DNA of 64,000 bases from Doryteuthis pealeii (taxonomy: Eukaryota; Mollusca; Cephalopoda; Myopsida; Loliginidae): positions 16,530,619 to 16,594,618 of the forward strand of contig CM042157.1 in NCBI GenBank assembly GCA_023376005.1. Direction: 5' to 3'. The translations under genes and the position numbers were made by a program. The notes below the pieces were generated by a model. The model was not told the DNA's origin and did not search any database. It saw only the letters and a program-made list of their open reading frames with translations. Of the stretch, positions 53,693-64,000 are shown piece after piece. The number at the start of each line of letters is the position of its first letter. Positions within the stretch are counted from its first letter, which is position 1.

Positions 53693-54097
53693 GATGAGTG
53701 GAAGCCTATATATTTTGTAAGGTAGTGTAGATTTTAAAATAACGATGTTGGGTCAGTAAAATACGTTTATTTCTATGTATGGAGTTAAGCGAGGGACATA
53801 GCAATTACGTGATGCACCCAGAAGTTTTGGCGCCCATATTCAATAGACACATTCGGGACAGTTCGACGAGCAGTCAACTAGAAATTATCTCTGAGAATTA
53901 TTGACTTGATAGAACATACTAAATATCATCAACTTCCCTTTCCATCAGACTGGTAAATCTCTCACACTTGACCCTATTTATGGAAAGGATGTGTATATTG
54001 TTAGTCACTGTTTTGTTGTTAAATACCTCTTTAGAATTGAAATAAGTTTTAATACATTAATTTGTTTTTGTTAGTCTTAGAATAAATGGTATATTTA

Positions 54098-54197
54098 TAA
54101 TATATATATATAAATGATATATATATATAAATTATATATATATATGTGTATAAATGATATTTATATATATATACATAATTATATATATATGTGTATG

Positions 54198-54248
<51 letters not shown>
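54098..54248. repeat. (AT)n-(GT)n microsatellite
   Basis: Counterpart of 1381-1790, with a ~30-unit (GT)n instead of the AT-flanked module. Confidence 0.95.
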
Positions 54249-54250
<2 letters not shown>

Positions 54251-54979
54251 CTGGCAAGAGATAGATTGGGCGCCCCCAGCTGCGTTTTAAGGATGTCTGC
54301 AAGAATGATCTCATTACCCCTTCTTCCAGCCTGGAGAATTTGGCTCAGGATCGCCCTTGGAGGCGGTAGGCTCCACGTAGTGGACTGTTCAAGTCTGAGG
54401 TCACCCTTGCGTAACACCATGAAGCCAACAGGTCCAGAAGAAAGCGGCGGCAACAAAGCACCAGCGCATCAGCATCTTCAGTTACATCATTCACATGTGG
54501 TCGAGGCTGTTTTTCGAACGTTGCACTTCACAGACACAGGAGGCGCTGTAACTTCAAGTGCTCAAGAATTATAGAGTCTTCAGAGACTGATATACGATAT
54601 AAATGCTAGACTAACACGATAACGATAAACCGAATGGAAAACTACAACGTTCACAAATCTTGATAGTCAGAATATGACTCTGAAGTCATCTGGAAGCGCG
54701 GCTCTTATTAGTCTAAAGGGTTTCAGGTGACTGCGAAAATAAATTAGAATTAGAGACTGTGTGAATTAAAATAAAACTTAAATTAAAATTAAAATTAAAA
54801 AAATGACAATTTCACAAGAAGTCCCTGGGCATGCGCAGAGAAAAGGCCCTTCCTGGCATCGAAATGACCCCTCGGCCATTCCGACCTTGACTGGGAACAC
54901 ACGTTATTGATTGGCACAGGAGAACATCCCCTCACAAAGAAATAACTATGAACTCGGAAATAAAGTCTAATCCTTAAAA

Positions 54980-54984
54980 GTATA
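54980..54984. other. Empty target site for solo LTR B
   Basis: A single GTATA joins the flanks that surround the LTR in copy 1. This is the pre-insertion state. Confidence 0.85.
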
Positions 54985-55902
54985 TTTGTTTTTGTCTCTT
55001 CTTTTCTGTTCCCTAATTCCTGTTCAGCTCGACCACCGCAAGAAGGAGGAACCATGTATTTAAAATGATTAGACAGAAAAGAAACCAGCATCAAATAACA
55101 AAAAGCTTAATCCCACATAAAAACCTCTGCTTCTTGTGTGTGTAAATTGGCAAATAATGTCTTGGTAAATAAGTGACACGGGATATTTTATTATCTATTC
55201 ACAAAAATATGTCATTTGTTGTTTCCATTAATAAAAACTATCAAAAATGGGACTAAGTAACCAATAAGCACCGCAAAAATTATCAACTTAATCAAAGGTC
55301 CATATATTAACTCATTACCGGTAACTTCCGCTTCCAAATTTTTGTAAACAAATGATTTAATCAGAAGTTTATGGAGATGTTGAATTCACAATGAATTAAA
55401 TAAATAGATGGTTCGTACACGTAATCAAATTAAAATTCAATAGCAAAATCTTTTTTTAAATAAATAATTTTTAATCAGAAATTTATGAATATTTTACAAC
55501 ACTTACGATGATTTTTAAAAAAAAAGACGAAAGACATTTTTATACTAAAATCGTTTTTACTTAATCAGAAGAGAAATGCAATTATGTTTATTTAAATAAA
55601 AATACAGTTTTTATTTACAAAATATTTCTATGCTTATTTAAATAAAAGGATGTCGTTCAGAAATAGTTTCACACAATTTGTAAAATTTGTTTTTGTCAGA
55701 TACAATATTAATTGCAAATATCGTATGTTCGTTTATTTTTCAAATATTTGAAAGCGAAACTTACCGGTGGTGAGTTAAAATATGAACCTTTCATTAAGTT
55801 GATGATTTGGGGTGCTTATTGGTTACTTGGTCCCAAAGATGGAACGCAAAAACACACTCCCAGTATGTATACAACAGTACCTGTGTCTATTGCTCGACAA
55901 GT

Positions 55903-56113
55903 CACCGTGGTGTAGGGATTAAGGTGCTGGACGTAGTAAGATGGAACTCCAGTTACGTTATAATATCTACTTTCGGACTAATACCCTTGGGAAAGGAATG
56001 AACTCCTTAATCCGTTCAAGATATGGGATAGATGGTACCACTACTGTTTCTCTACAAGCGTGGCTTTGACTTTAAATAACCCACGAAGGGTAATATGCCA
56101 TTAAACAAAGAAA
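55903..56113 (+). mobile_element. SINE B in duplication copy 2
   Basis: Orthologue of 3660-3872 with the same head, middle region and ATGCCATTAAAC tail and only a few substitutions and single-base indels. Confidence 0.75.
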
Positions 56114-56166
56114 CCACATCAAAGGATTGTGCCATACTAAACTGCGTATATATCAGCTGGTGCAAG

Positions 56167-56247
56167 ACGTCCAATCGTTGTGTAATTGTTAGTAATCTAG
56201 TCTAGATCAATTATTACTGAATAGCGAGTTCGATCCTCGCTGGATGC
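56167..56247 (+). tRNA. tRNA-like sequence, copy 2
   Basis: Same element as 3926-4007 but with a perfect 5-bp T stem and 7-nt T loop. The anticodon arm is still not convincing, so it is treated as pseudo-tRNA. Confidence 0.5.
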
Positions 56248-56354
56248 TTCATAAAAAATCGTCTCGTTAAAAAAACTTTGTGTTAATCCAGGAAAATAAA
56301 TAAATCATCAGTCGTTAGTAAGGATTGCAACTTTGAGGCATAACACAGATTCTC

Positions 56355-57003
56355 AAAGATACGTGGTTCAAAGTTAACTGCCATGAAAAAATGTAAAGAT
56401 TTTTTAAATGAAATAACTGTTGCATTATATATTTTATTCATTAATATTTGTGGAAAAAATATTGAGGGGGGCGTCTTCTCACGTGGATGGCGTCGGCTGG
56501 AGTGGCGGTGTCCATTACGAAGTACCGAAGGCGAGATCGGCGCATGACGGAGATTTTATACCTTGCTACCGGATGTGAGCGGGTATTCCTTTGTATAAAT
56601 GAACGTCAACCAGAGAAATGGCTAGCTTCGTTTTTTTTTTTCAAGCCATACTGTGCGTTTGTTACCTGACCAGTCTACTTGATATCGAATCTTTGTTACT
56701 TGGATAGTAAATCGACCCTTTGCTACTTGGATAGTTAATCGACCCTTGATAGAGCCAAAGGGTCGCGAAACGGGCATTGTTTCGCAAGAACCGGATAACT
56801 GACCACGGATTCCATGCCCTTGTCTCTTTTTCTTTTCCTTACCCTTTCATGGTCGAAACATTTTCGACATATTTCAACATTGAACATTTCATTAAATTAG
56901 GTTTATTCCCTGATTTTTATTATTTTTTTTTTGTATTATTTTCTTTCGGCGGGGATGACATACGATGGTGGACTTTAGGTCCGTTAAGTTCGATTTAACC
57001 GAT
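56355..57003 (+). mobile_element. Interrupted half of element P, copy 2
   Basis: Counterpart of 4114-4765. It has one ~27-bp unit fewer, and about 20 extra bases around 56460-56480 before the shared GTGGATGGCGTCGG. Confidence 0.6.
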
Positions 57004-57604
57004 TTTCTTTACTTTTCACAACTTGACCTTGTGCCTTACTTGGCAAAACTCAATGAAAAGCCCCCCTCACCACCACCACCACCACTAAAAAAAGATTCAA
57101 GAAACAAAAAGACATTAAACCCAGTGTAAAATAAAACTGAAATCTCCCGCGGCTATGTTTTAAAATAAGTTTTCCTATAGTTTATCATTTCTGTGACACG
57201 TGACCTAAGCACAATAAGCGTCTAGCGTTGCCTGTGCGCATCGTTGCACGCGGAAAAAAACACAATAGTAGAGAAAAGCGTGACTCGACACTTTTGCAAT
57301 TTACGGAGAAAGTTTAAGAGTCAAATAAATACGTTTTCCCTTCAACAATGACTTTGATACGTCGCTCGCAGATTTATTACCGAGAGAGAAGAAAAAAACA
57401 ACAACACAACACAATAAAACTTGAAGATAAACGATTTTAAAAGCAACACAAGTCTGACAAAGCAACAAAAAGGAAAAGGAAAGAATGAAAGACAGAAAGG
57501 CAAAGAAACTGACGGACGAATAAAGTTAAGAAACAACGAAAGCTAATCATGAACATTCAAGTATTGAAAGCAAAAACAAAAGGATCTTGAATGTCACTTA
57601 CGAG

Positions 57605-57697
57605 AGATGTTTCGTTCTGTTGTAGAATGATCAAGAGAGGGGAGAGATAAGACGAGACAGATAGATAGATAGATAAAGAGAGAGAGAGAGAGAGAAA

Positions 57698-57739
<42 letters not shown>

Positions 57740-58064
57740 ATCAACATGATGAGTGTAGAGAACTATCTCAGGTTTAACGTTTTATAAACAGGTTTTATTA
57801 CGGGAATATGTACAATAAGGTCCGTGTGGCTATATGTCCACGTTAGTAGTAAAATCCCTATTTTCGAGGTCTCGTCCTATCGAGATGTTCCCTGATCTCG
57901 CCAGTTCGAGATGTTAGGACACTACAATGAGGTCAAGGAATATTCTTAGATGCAAGAGAGATATATCGTTCGGTTGTAGAATGAGAGAAAGAGAGAGAGA
58001 GGGGGAGGAGAAAGTGGGGAGAGATAAGACGAGCAGACAGATAGATAAATAGATAGATAGTTAG

Positions 58065-58125
<61 letters not shown>

Positions 58126-58301
58126 CAATTAATATGATGAGGTCAATGAATAATCTTAGATGCAAGAGAGAGATATATCGTTCGGTTGTCGAACAAAGGA
58201 GAGAGACAGACAGACAGACATACGGACAGATAGACAGAAAGCAAGAAAAGTGTGGATAGAAAGATAGTGGGAAAGAGAAAGAAGGCTGAACGAGAGTTGG
58301 G

Positions 58302-58354
<53 letters not shown>

Positions 58355-58603
58355 GAGAGAGGGAGAGAGAGAGAGAGACGTATTATAAAGATTATGAAAT
58401 GGAATGATGTTAGTTGCGAGAGGGATACATAGAATGTATATAGAGAATGAGATAGAATGAGACAGACAGAGACAGACAGAGGGAGGGGGAGAAAACGTAC
58501 TATCAAGACTATGAAATCGTGGAATTATGTTAGTTACCTGAGGGATATGTCGATCGGTGATAGAATGAGAGAGCGAGAAAGAAATATAGATAGATAGATA
58601 AAT

Positions 58604-58650
<47 letters not shown>

Positions 58651-58740
58651 GTACAATGAAGACTATGAGGTCGTGGAATGAAGTGAGTTACGAGATTAAT
58701 ATTTCGTGCAGTTGTCGAGCGAAAGAAACAAAATCGTTTT
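57605..58740. repeat. GA/GATA/GACA array, copy 2
   Basis: Same composite array as 5340-6400 with one additional unit (57960-58150). Confidence 0.75.
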
Positions 58741-58831
58741 GACAAGACGAGGGGGCGATGTAGAATGGTGTGACATATTAAATGGTAATATGGGAAATAA
58801 AACTGTGAGATGATTGTTATCAATTAGTATT

Positions 58832-59215
58832 ATTTGTATTGTTCGGACTATTGTCCTCATCTTCATTGTTATCTATACAACGTTTCGGCCGATGTGCCCT
58901 CCGACCTTCATCAGGTATTTCTCGTCAGATTCGGAACTTTCGTTTCGAATTCGGAAACTTTCTTGTTGTTATCGTGAGCCATCACGGAATTTTGAACCTA
59001 ACCCTTTATTCAGTCCATGGGGGTATCCTGTTCTCATTCTGAGGTACATGTGTTAAGCTGTGTTAATTATTATTTCATGTTACTGCTGCCCCTGAATCTG
59101 CAGTCTAGAGATAACTGTCACTTAGAACTGTCTTAACAGAACTCCTTTATCCACTACGCTATGTGTCGAATTGGATAACAATGAAGATGAGGACAATTGT
59201 CCGATTAATACAAAT
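58832..59215. mobile_element. Element W, copy 2
   Basis: Cleaner version of 6402-6812. Terminal inverted repeats of about 45 bp are intact at 58832-58874 and 59174-59215. Confidence 0.65.
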
Positions 59216-59253
59216 GATAAAAATTATCAAGCCTCAGCTCAAAAATCAGAGAG

Positions 59254-59258
59254 ATTAG
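59254..59258. other. Empty target site for solo LTR A
   Basis: A single ATTAG joins the flanks that surround the LTR in copy 1; only 2-3 nearby bases differ. Confidence 0.88.
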
Positions 59259-59389
59259 TATCGTCCTGACTCAAAATATTACACAATCCAGTTCAGCATT
59301 AAATCCAGAAAGGGCAAAAGTACGAATAGTAAATCCAAACCCGGCAAGATGTCCTATTTCCTTGGGTGGGGGGGATCACATTAAATGCT

Positions 59390-59690
59390 TTCATCATCAT
59401 CATCATCATCGTATCGCGCCGGTGGCACAGATATCCATGACAACTTCTCACAAACCATCCCTGTCACTCATTGTCTCTGGTAGGTCCTCCGCGCATAATC
59501 CAGTATCTGCACAGAGCTGGTCTATGTATTTCCTCGCAGGGCGAACCACATGTTACGTTTTTATGGGCCATCCTTTAAGTCTTCAAGCAAGAGCGCTTGT
59601 CCATCGGAAATCCTTGGCAAACAATCCTTAGTATTGTAAATTCCTTCGTCAATGATTGCAAATGGACGTCTGTTCAGTATCAGTGATTAA
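59390..59690 (-). pseudogene. RTE-like LINE 3' end, copy 2
   Basis: Same relic as 7186-7480 with a shorter (GAT)n tail. Confidence 0.7.
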
Positions 59691-59783
59691 GTAGTCAACT
59701 AGCCACGCATTATGGCAGTTGATTGGCGGAGGAATAAACCACGTGACCTCGCCTAGTCTATAGATTTAGGTGGTGTATTGCAG

Positions 59784-59860
59784 GGCACCTCACGTGGTGT
59801 AATGGTTATCAAGCTAGATTAGCAGACCATTGTTAGTGAGTTCGATTCTCACTGGGTGCC
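59784..59860 (+). tRNA. tRNA-like sequence, copy 2
   Basis: This is identical to 7587-7663 as far as I can read, including both intact stems. Confidence 0.5.
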
Positions 59861-60062
59861 CCATGCTTTTGGCCTTGTGCTACATCTAAGCTCAGCTTAG
59901 TAAATAACTATATACACAAAATATTCCAACACCACACTAGCCTGTCCATGTGCTGGTTTCCACAGAAGGACATCGCTTACCAATCCATCTTTACTTCTCT
60001 AGCAGTATCAGTTATTTTTTTATATTAATTAGATTCATATTTCCAAGAATGCAACGTCGATG

Positions 60063-60532
60063 GTTATTTATTTCAGGAAATTCGGTTAAATCCTACTTAA
60101 TGGACATAAATTCCACCATCGTATGTCACCCCACCGAAAGAAATAAAATATTAAAAATCAAGGAATTAACAGAAGTTAATGAAATGTTCAGTGATAATAC
60201 ATTAATGAATAAGAGATATAATGCACCAGTTATCTTATTTAAAAACTTTTACATTTTTTATGTCAGTTAACTTTGAACCACGTATGTTTGTGAATATGTG
60301 TTACGCCTCAAAGATACATGGTTAATTAAAAGTTAACTGACCTGAAAAAATGTAAGAGTTTTCAAATAAAATAACTAGTGCATTATATTGTTTATTCATT
60401 AATATGTCAACACTGAAAATTCCTTTAATTCGGGTTCATTCTTTGATTTTTAGTATTTTTTTCTTTCGGCGGAGTGATATACGATGGTGGAATTTAGGTC
60501 CGTTAGGTAGGATTTAACCGGAAGTTATTTAT
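60063..60532. mobile_element. Palindromic element P, copy 2
   Basis: Orthologue of 7865-8331, including the GTTATTTAT duplication at 60063-60071 and 60524-60532. Pairing between arms persists with substitutions. Confidence 0.8.
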
Positions 60533-61484
60533 GTCTTATATCAAGAGAATAATCAAACAGTATGAAGAATTTGAAATAGAAATATGAAAAGGGTAATGTA
60601 ATGACGAAAACGGGTTAATCTACTCGTAAAAGGAACAATATTCGATACTTAACCAACCAACCGGACACAAATTTTATTCTATCTGTTAAAAGAAATAGTT
60701 GTTGTATTGTCCTCGCCCGGAAGATGGAACTTCCGGCTGAGGGACAAAGAGAAAGATAAAAATATATATTTAGAAAGAAAGAGAAAGCGGAAGAGAGGGT
60801 TTCCGGTCAAGAAAGCAGGATGAAGATAAAGAAATATATAGCAAACGTCCGTTATCAGTTCAAAAGATAAAGATGCGTAGGCGTGTCGTCAATACAAAAA
60901 GCCAGAGGGTCGAACCGAAAGGACACTTCACGCCTCCCGTCAGCAACCACCCCTCGTGCACTCATTGTAAGCTCTGTGCCTTCACCACCCACACACCGAA
61001 GAAAATAAAGAAGTGTCCTCTCTTTGTACATACGTATCTGTTGTTATTGAAGTCTAGTAGTCGGCAGTAGCTGACTACTAACATACATCGCTTTGGGTAC
61101 TGTGACCATACCCGCTACGTATACAGATACGCGATTTAGCAACGTGAAGAAGAAGCCGCTATATAACATATAGAATTTGATGCCAGTACGTAACATAGTG
61201 TTGCTCTATCTGTACAGCTTTCACGACGCCTCAATCCCGGTCGATGTGTGTCTGTCTGTACTTGATTTAGCGTACATTCCAATTGCTAATTCTGTAAGCT
61301 TTTTTTTCATTTGTCAATTGAGCGACTATTTCAAGTATTCCTAAGAGTCCAGCTAAGACGGATATGTAATGAATTTATTAAATTCAATTCCTGAGCGATA
61401 GTCTGCTGCAATCTCATAATTGATAGGAATAAAAGTCAGCAAATATTAGATAAACAGTGTGCAAATAGAAATGTCAAATCAGTT

Positions 61485-62260
61485 AAGACCTATATCGCAC
61501 CGATAGGTTTGCTGGCAACATTTGATAAACATCAGATATACTATAATTCTATTAGGAGGTTTCTGTCATGTAACGGTTATCGTTGATCGTTGTACGAAGT
61601 TGAACCGACGGCACAAGTTCTAATCCTGGACTAGGCTGATTGCATTTCACACTGCACCGATAGGTCTGCTGACATTTGGTGAACATTAAATATACTATAA
61701 TTCTATTAGGAGGCTTCTGTCATGTAACGGTTATCGTTGTAGGAAGTTGAAACAACGGCACAAGTTCTAATCCTGGACTAGGCTGATTGCATTTCATACC
61801 GTACCGATAGGTCTGCTGGCATTTGGTAAACATTAAATATACTATAATTCTATTAGGAGGCTTCTGTCATGTAACGGTTATCGTTGTAGAAAGTTGAAAC
61901 GACGGCACACGTTCTAATCCTGGACTAGGCTGATTGGCTTTCACACCGCACCGATAGGTCTGCTGACATTTGGTGAACATTAAATATACTATAATTCTAT
62001 TAGGAGGCTTCTGTCATGTAACGGTTATCGTTGTAGAAAGTTGAAACGACGGCACACGTTCTAATCCTGGACTAGGCTGATTGCATTTCACACCGCACCG
62101 ATAGGTCTGCTGACATTTGGTAAACATTAAATATATTATAATTTTATTAGCAGGCTTCTGTCATGTATATCATCATAGAAAATGGACATGACGGCACAAG
62201 TTCAAATCCTGGACCAGGCTGTTTGCATTACATCGTACCAATAGGCTTGCTGGCAAAACA
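61485..62260 (+). repeat. ~147-bp VNTR (5 units), copy 2
   Basis: Unit boundaries lie near 61500, 61658, 61804, 61951, 62098 and 62237. Two more units are present than at 9298-9775. Confidence 0.85.
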
Positions 62261-62489
62261 AAATAAATACTTAAGATAAATGTTAATGATTGATGTGCCT
62301 AGTTGATCATGTTGGTTTCTAAACATTAAACACGGGTGAGTATAGATGCTCTTATTTTCCATTTTATCAAAATTACTAAAAGGGCTACCTGGCATTGCCC
62401 AGGTGGAGAGAATGATATTGTATATAACTGTATAGTAAATAAATGTATTCTATAATATGTTTTTTTCTAAATCACGTAGTTAATTCATG

Positions 62490-62688
62490 GAACCACAAGT
62501 TTCCGGGTTCAATACCAGCCCTCGCCAACTCAGTATATGAGTAGTACATGGATCTGTACAATAAAATGGGGAGCTGATGGTAGATGTGGTATTCCACTTC
62601 AGATGTAAAAACAATCTCCTTGGTCTAGCGCTAGTGAAAAGGGGATAGACTGCTTGGCTAATAGCGACAATAAGTCACTTCGTTGATG
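62490..62688 (+). mobile_element. SINE C, copy 2
   Basis: Orthologue of 10009-10206 with the same truncation. Confidence 0.7.
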
Positions 62689-63129
62689 ATGATCATCGTA
62701 AATATGTTCGAACCCCAGTTGCATTATTACATATCCCTCCTCCTATGAGTTAAATAGTACCACTGCTGTTCTTCTACAAGAACGATTTTGACATGAGATA
62801 AACCAGGAATGTCATTAAATAAAGAGAATAAGGAAACTAATATGAACAAATCTGCGCAAAAGATGATTAATTGCTGAGCAACACGATATTGCAAAGTGAA
62901 GATTGAGAAGGTGTTGAAATTTGATATGGTACTATCTTCGGTCTTCACCGGTACCAGCTACCTTAGGGGACAGGCATCGGGTTTCACCGACAAGCATCAA
63001 CAGCAGCCCGTCCTACCCCCTTTTGGTCACGCGATGTTCTTTATAAAAGGCCCTCACAGTGGCTACTCTTCCTCTTCTAATAAAATCCCTTAAGGTGATT
63101 ACACCTCTACTATCCGCTGGTGTTATCCC

Positions 63130-63297
63130 CTTAATTCTCCCTCCAGCTATGGGGAAATAGCAGAGTAGACAGGACACTTTAACCATGAATAGGTAATCAG
63201 TCTAGTAGAAGGCAAACCCTGAATTCAAACCTTTTAAACTCCGCTTAAGAAATTGACCTTGTGTCGCATCCTGCTCGTGCGGAGGGGTTGGTAAGCT
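63130..63297 (+). mobile_element. SINE A 3' half, copy 2
   Basis: Orthologue of 10640-10812 with the same end GGAGGGGTTGGTAAG. Confidence 0.75.
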
Positions 63298-63380
63298 TCA
63301 CTTTGTTTACATAAGTCTGAGGCCTATAGTGAATTCATTTCCGCTTATAAATGTAGTGATTAAATAGTCTCCTATATTTG

Positions 63381-63574
63381 ACAGCTGCCTGTGACCGTAC
63401 GGGTAAGAGGATTGGCGAACGATAGTTCATTCGGGTCTCGAACCCGGCCAGAGGTAGCTGTTAAACGGTATAACCACACTGATGAGAGGGGATACCTCGA
63501 AACACTTTAAAACCGTTGAGAGGAAGGCCCCGAAACGGTTGCACATTCTCTCCTGATGATACCATGCATTTGTA

Positions 63575-63575
<1 letters not shown>
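63381..63575 (+). mobile_element. SINE E, copy 2
   Basis: Orthologue of 10900-11090. It retains the canonical form CTGATGAGAGG, loop GGATA, CCTCGAAAC, with a perfect stem II equivalent. Confidence 0.65.
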
Positions 63576-63609
<34 letters not shown>

Positions 63610-64000
63610 GGTGACAATCTGTTTAAAAAAAAAGATTTAAGTTTTTGTTAATGGTTGTGACTTGAATGAATGCTTCGTTGTTTTTTTCTAAGGAAATGTA
63701 ATAAAAAGTAGGTGTAAAGTGGGGACTTACTGCTTTTTGTTAACAAATATAATTGACGGCTTTTTTCTGCTACTTGTACAGGGTAATGTCCGGAACGATA
63801 CAAAACATATGAACTGAGTTTAAAAGACAAAATATAAAAAGAAATCTCGGTGGCCAGCTCCAGACAAAATATGGTTTTGGGAATCGGAATCTGTCTCCTG
63901 ATTTCTCTTTGATGATTTGCTGGAGGCTTTTTGAGAATATTGGAATCTGTCGGCATGATTCCCAAATCTGTCTGGAAAATTAAATTCATATAAATTCTTA

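Larger units (their letters stand above)
52713..64000 (+). repeat. Large direct repeat, downstream copy
   Basis: This is the second copy of 1-11529. It starts at the base matching position 1 and is still matching when the window ends, at the base matching about 11529. The offset is 52712 at the start and about 52471 at the end. The net difference comes from two solo LTRs and AT-repeat length in the upstream copy, against extra VNTR and GA/GATA units here. It carries the empty target sites for both upstream LTR insertions. Confidence 0.95.

Overview
The window looks like intergenic DNA from an AT-rich animal genome, most likely a cephalopod and probably an octopus. The basis is several tRNA-derived SINE families, RTE-like LINE 3' ends with (GAT)n tails, and very abundant (AT)n, (GT)n, (GA)n, (GATA)n and (TTGG)n microsatellites. 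The species is an inference. I found no recognisable host protein-coding gene. The only protein homology I can read is transposon-derived: 3' ends of a non-LTR reverse-transcriptase element, and a two-finger C2H2 zinc-finger tail of the kind carried by LINEs.

The dominant structure is a large direct duplication. Positions 1-11529 recur, collinear and in the same orientation, at 52713-64000. Neither outer boundary lies inside the window, so the window could hold one complete ~52.7 kb tandem unit, or two haplotypes placed end to end by the assembler. The copies differ by informative events. Two short solo LTRs with 5-bp target-site duplications are present only in the upstream copy, and intact empty sites remain in the downstream copy. 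A ~147-bp VNTR has 3 units upstream and 5 downstream.

Region by region: 1-11.5 kb is duplication copy 1 (retroposon F, SINEs, a palindromic element with 9-bp target duplications, tRNA-like sequences, solo LTRs). 11.5-13.8 kb holds a microsatellite block and a LINE relic. 13.5-16.4 kb holds a foldback element, a GC-rich repeated module and a SINE whose 5' end is a 5S rRNA sequence. 16.4-27.6 kb holds a LINE end, tandem SINEs, inverted and tandem arrays and a 59-bp minisatellite. 27.9-33.0 kb is a ~5 kb foldback palindrome abutting a 100-N gap. 33.1-35.6 kb reads like error-rich sequence. 35.6-52.7 kb holds low-repeat DNA, SINEs, a telomere-like tract inside a foldback, a ~312-bp tandem array, large CT and GAAA tracts and the zinc-finger LINE tail. 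52.7-64 kb is duplication copy 2.

No operon or pathway exists here. The sequence is a record of retroposition: several SINE families and retroposon F share one 3'-terminal module, implying a common LINE partner. Several elements also share a CTGANGA-hairpin-GAAA motif that resembles a hammerhead-ribozyme core. The strongest candidates for something little described are the 5S-tRNA chimeric SINE, the recurring hammerhead-like motif, and the palindromic element with 9-bp target duplications. The foldback beside the gap is more likely an assembly or read artefact than biology.
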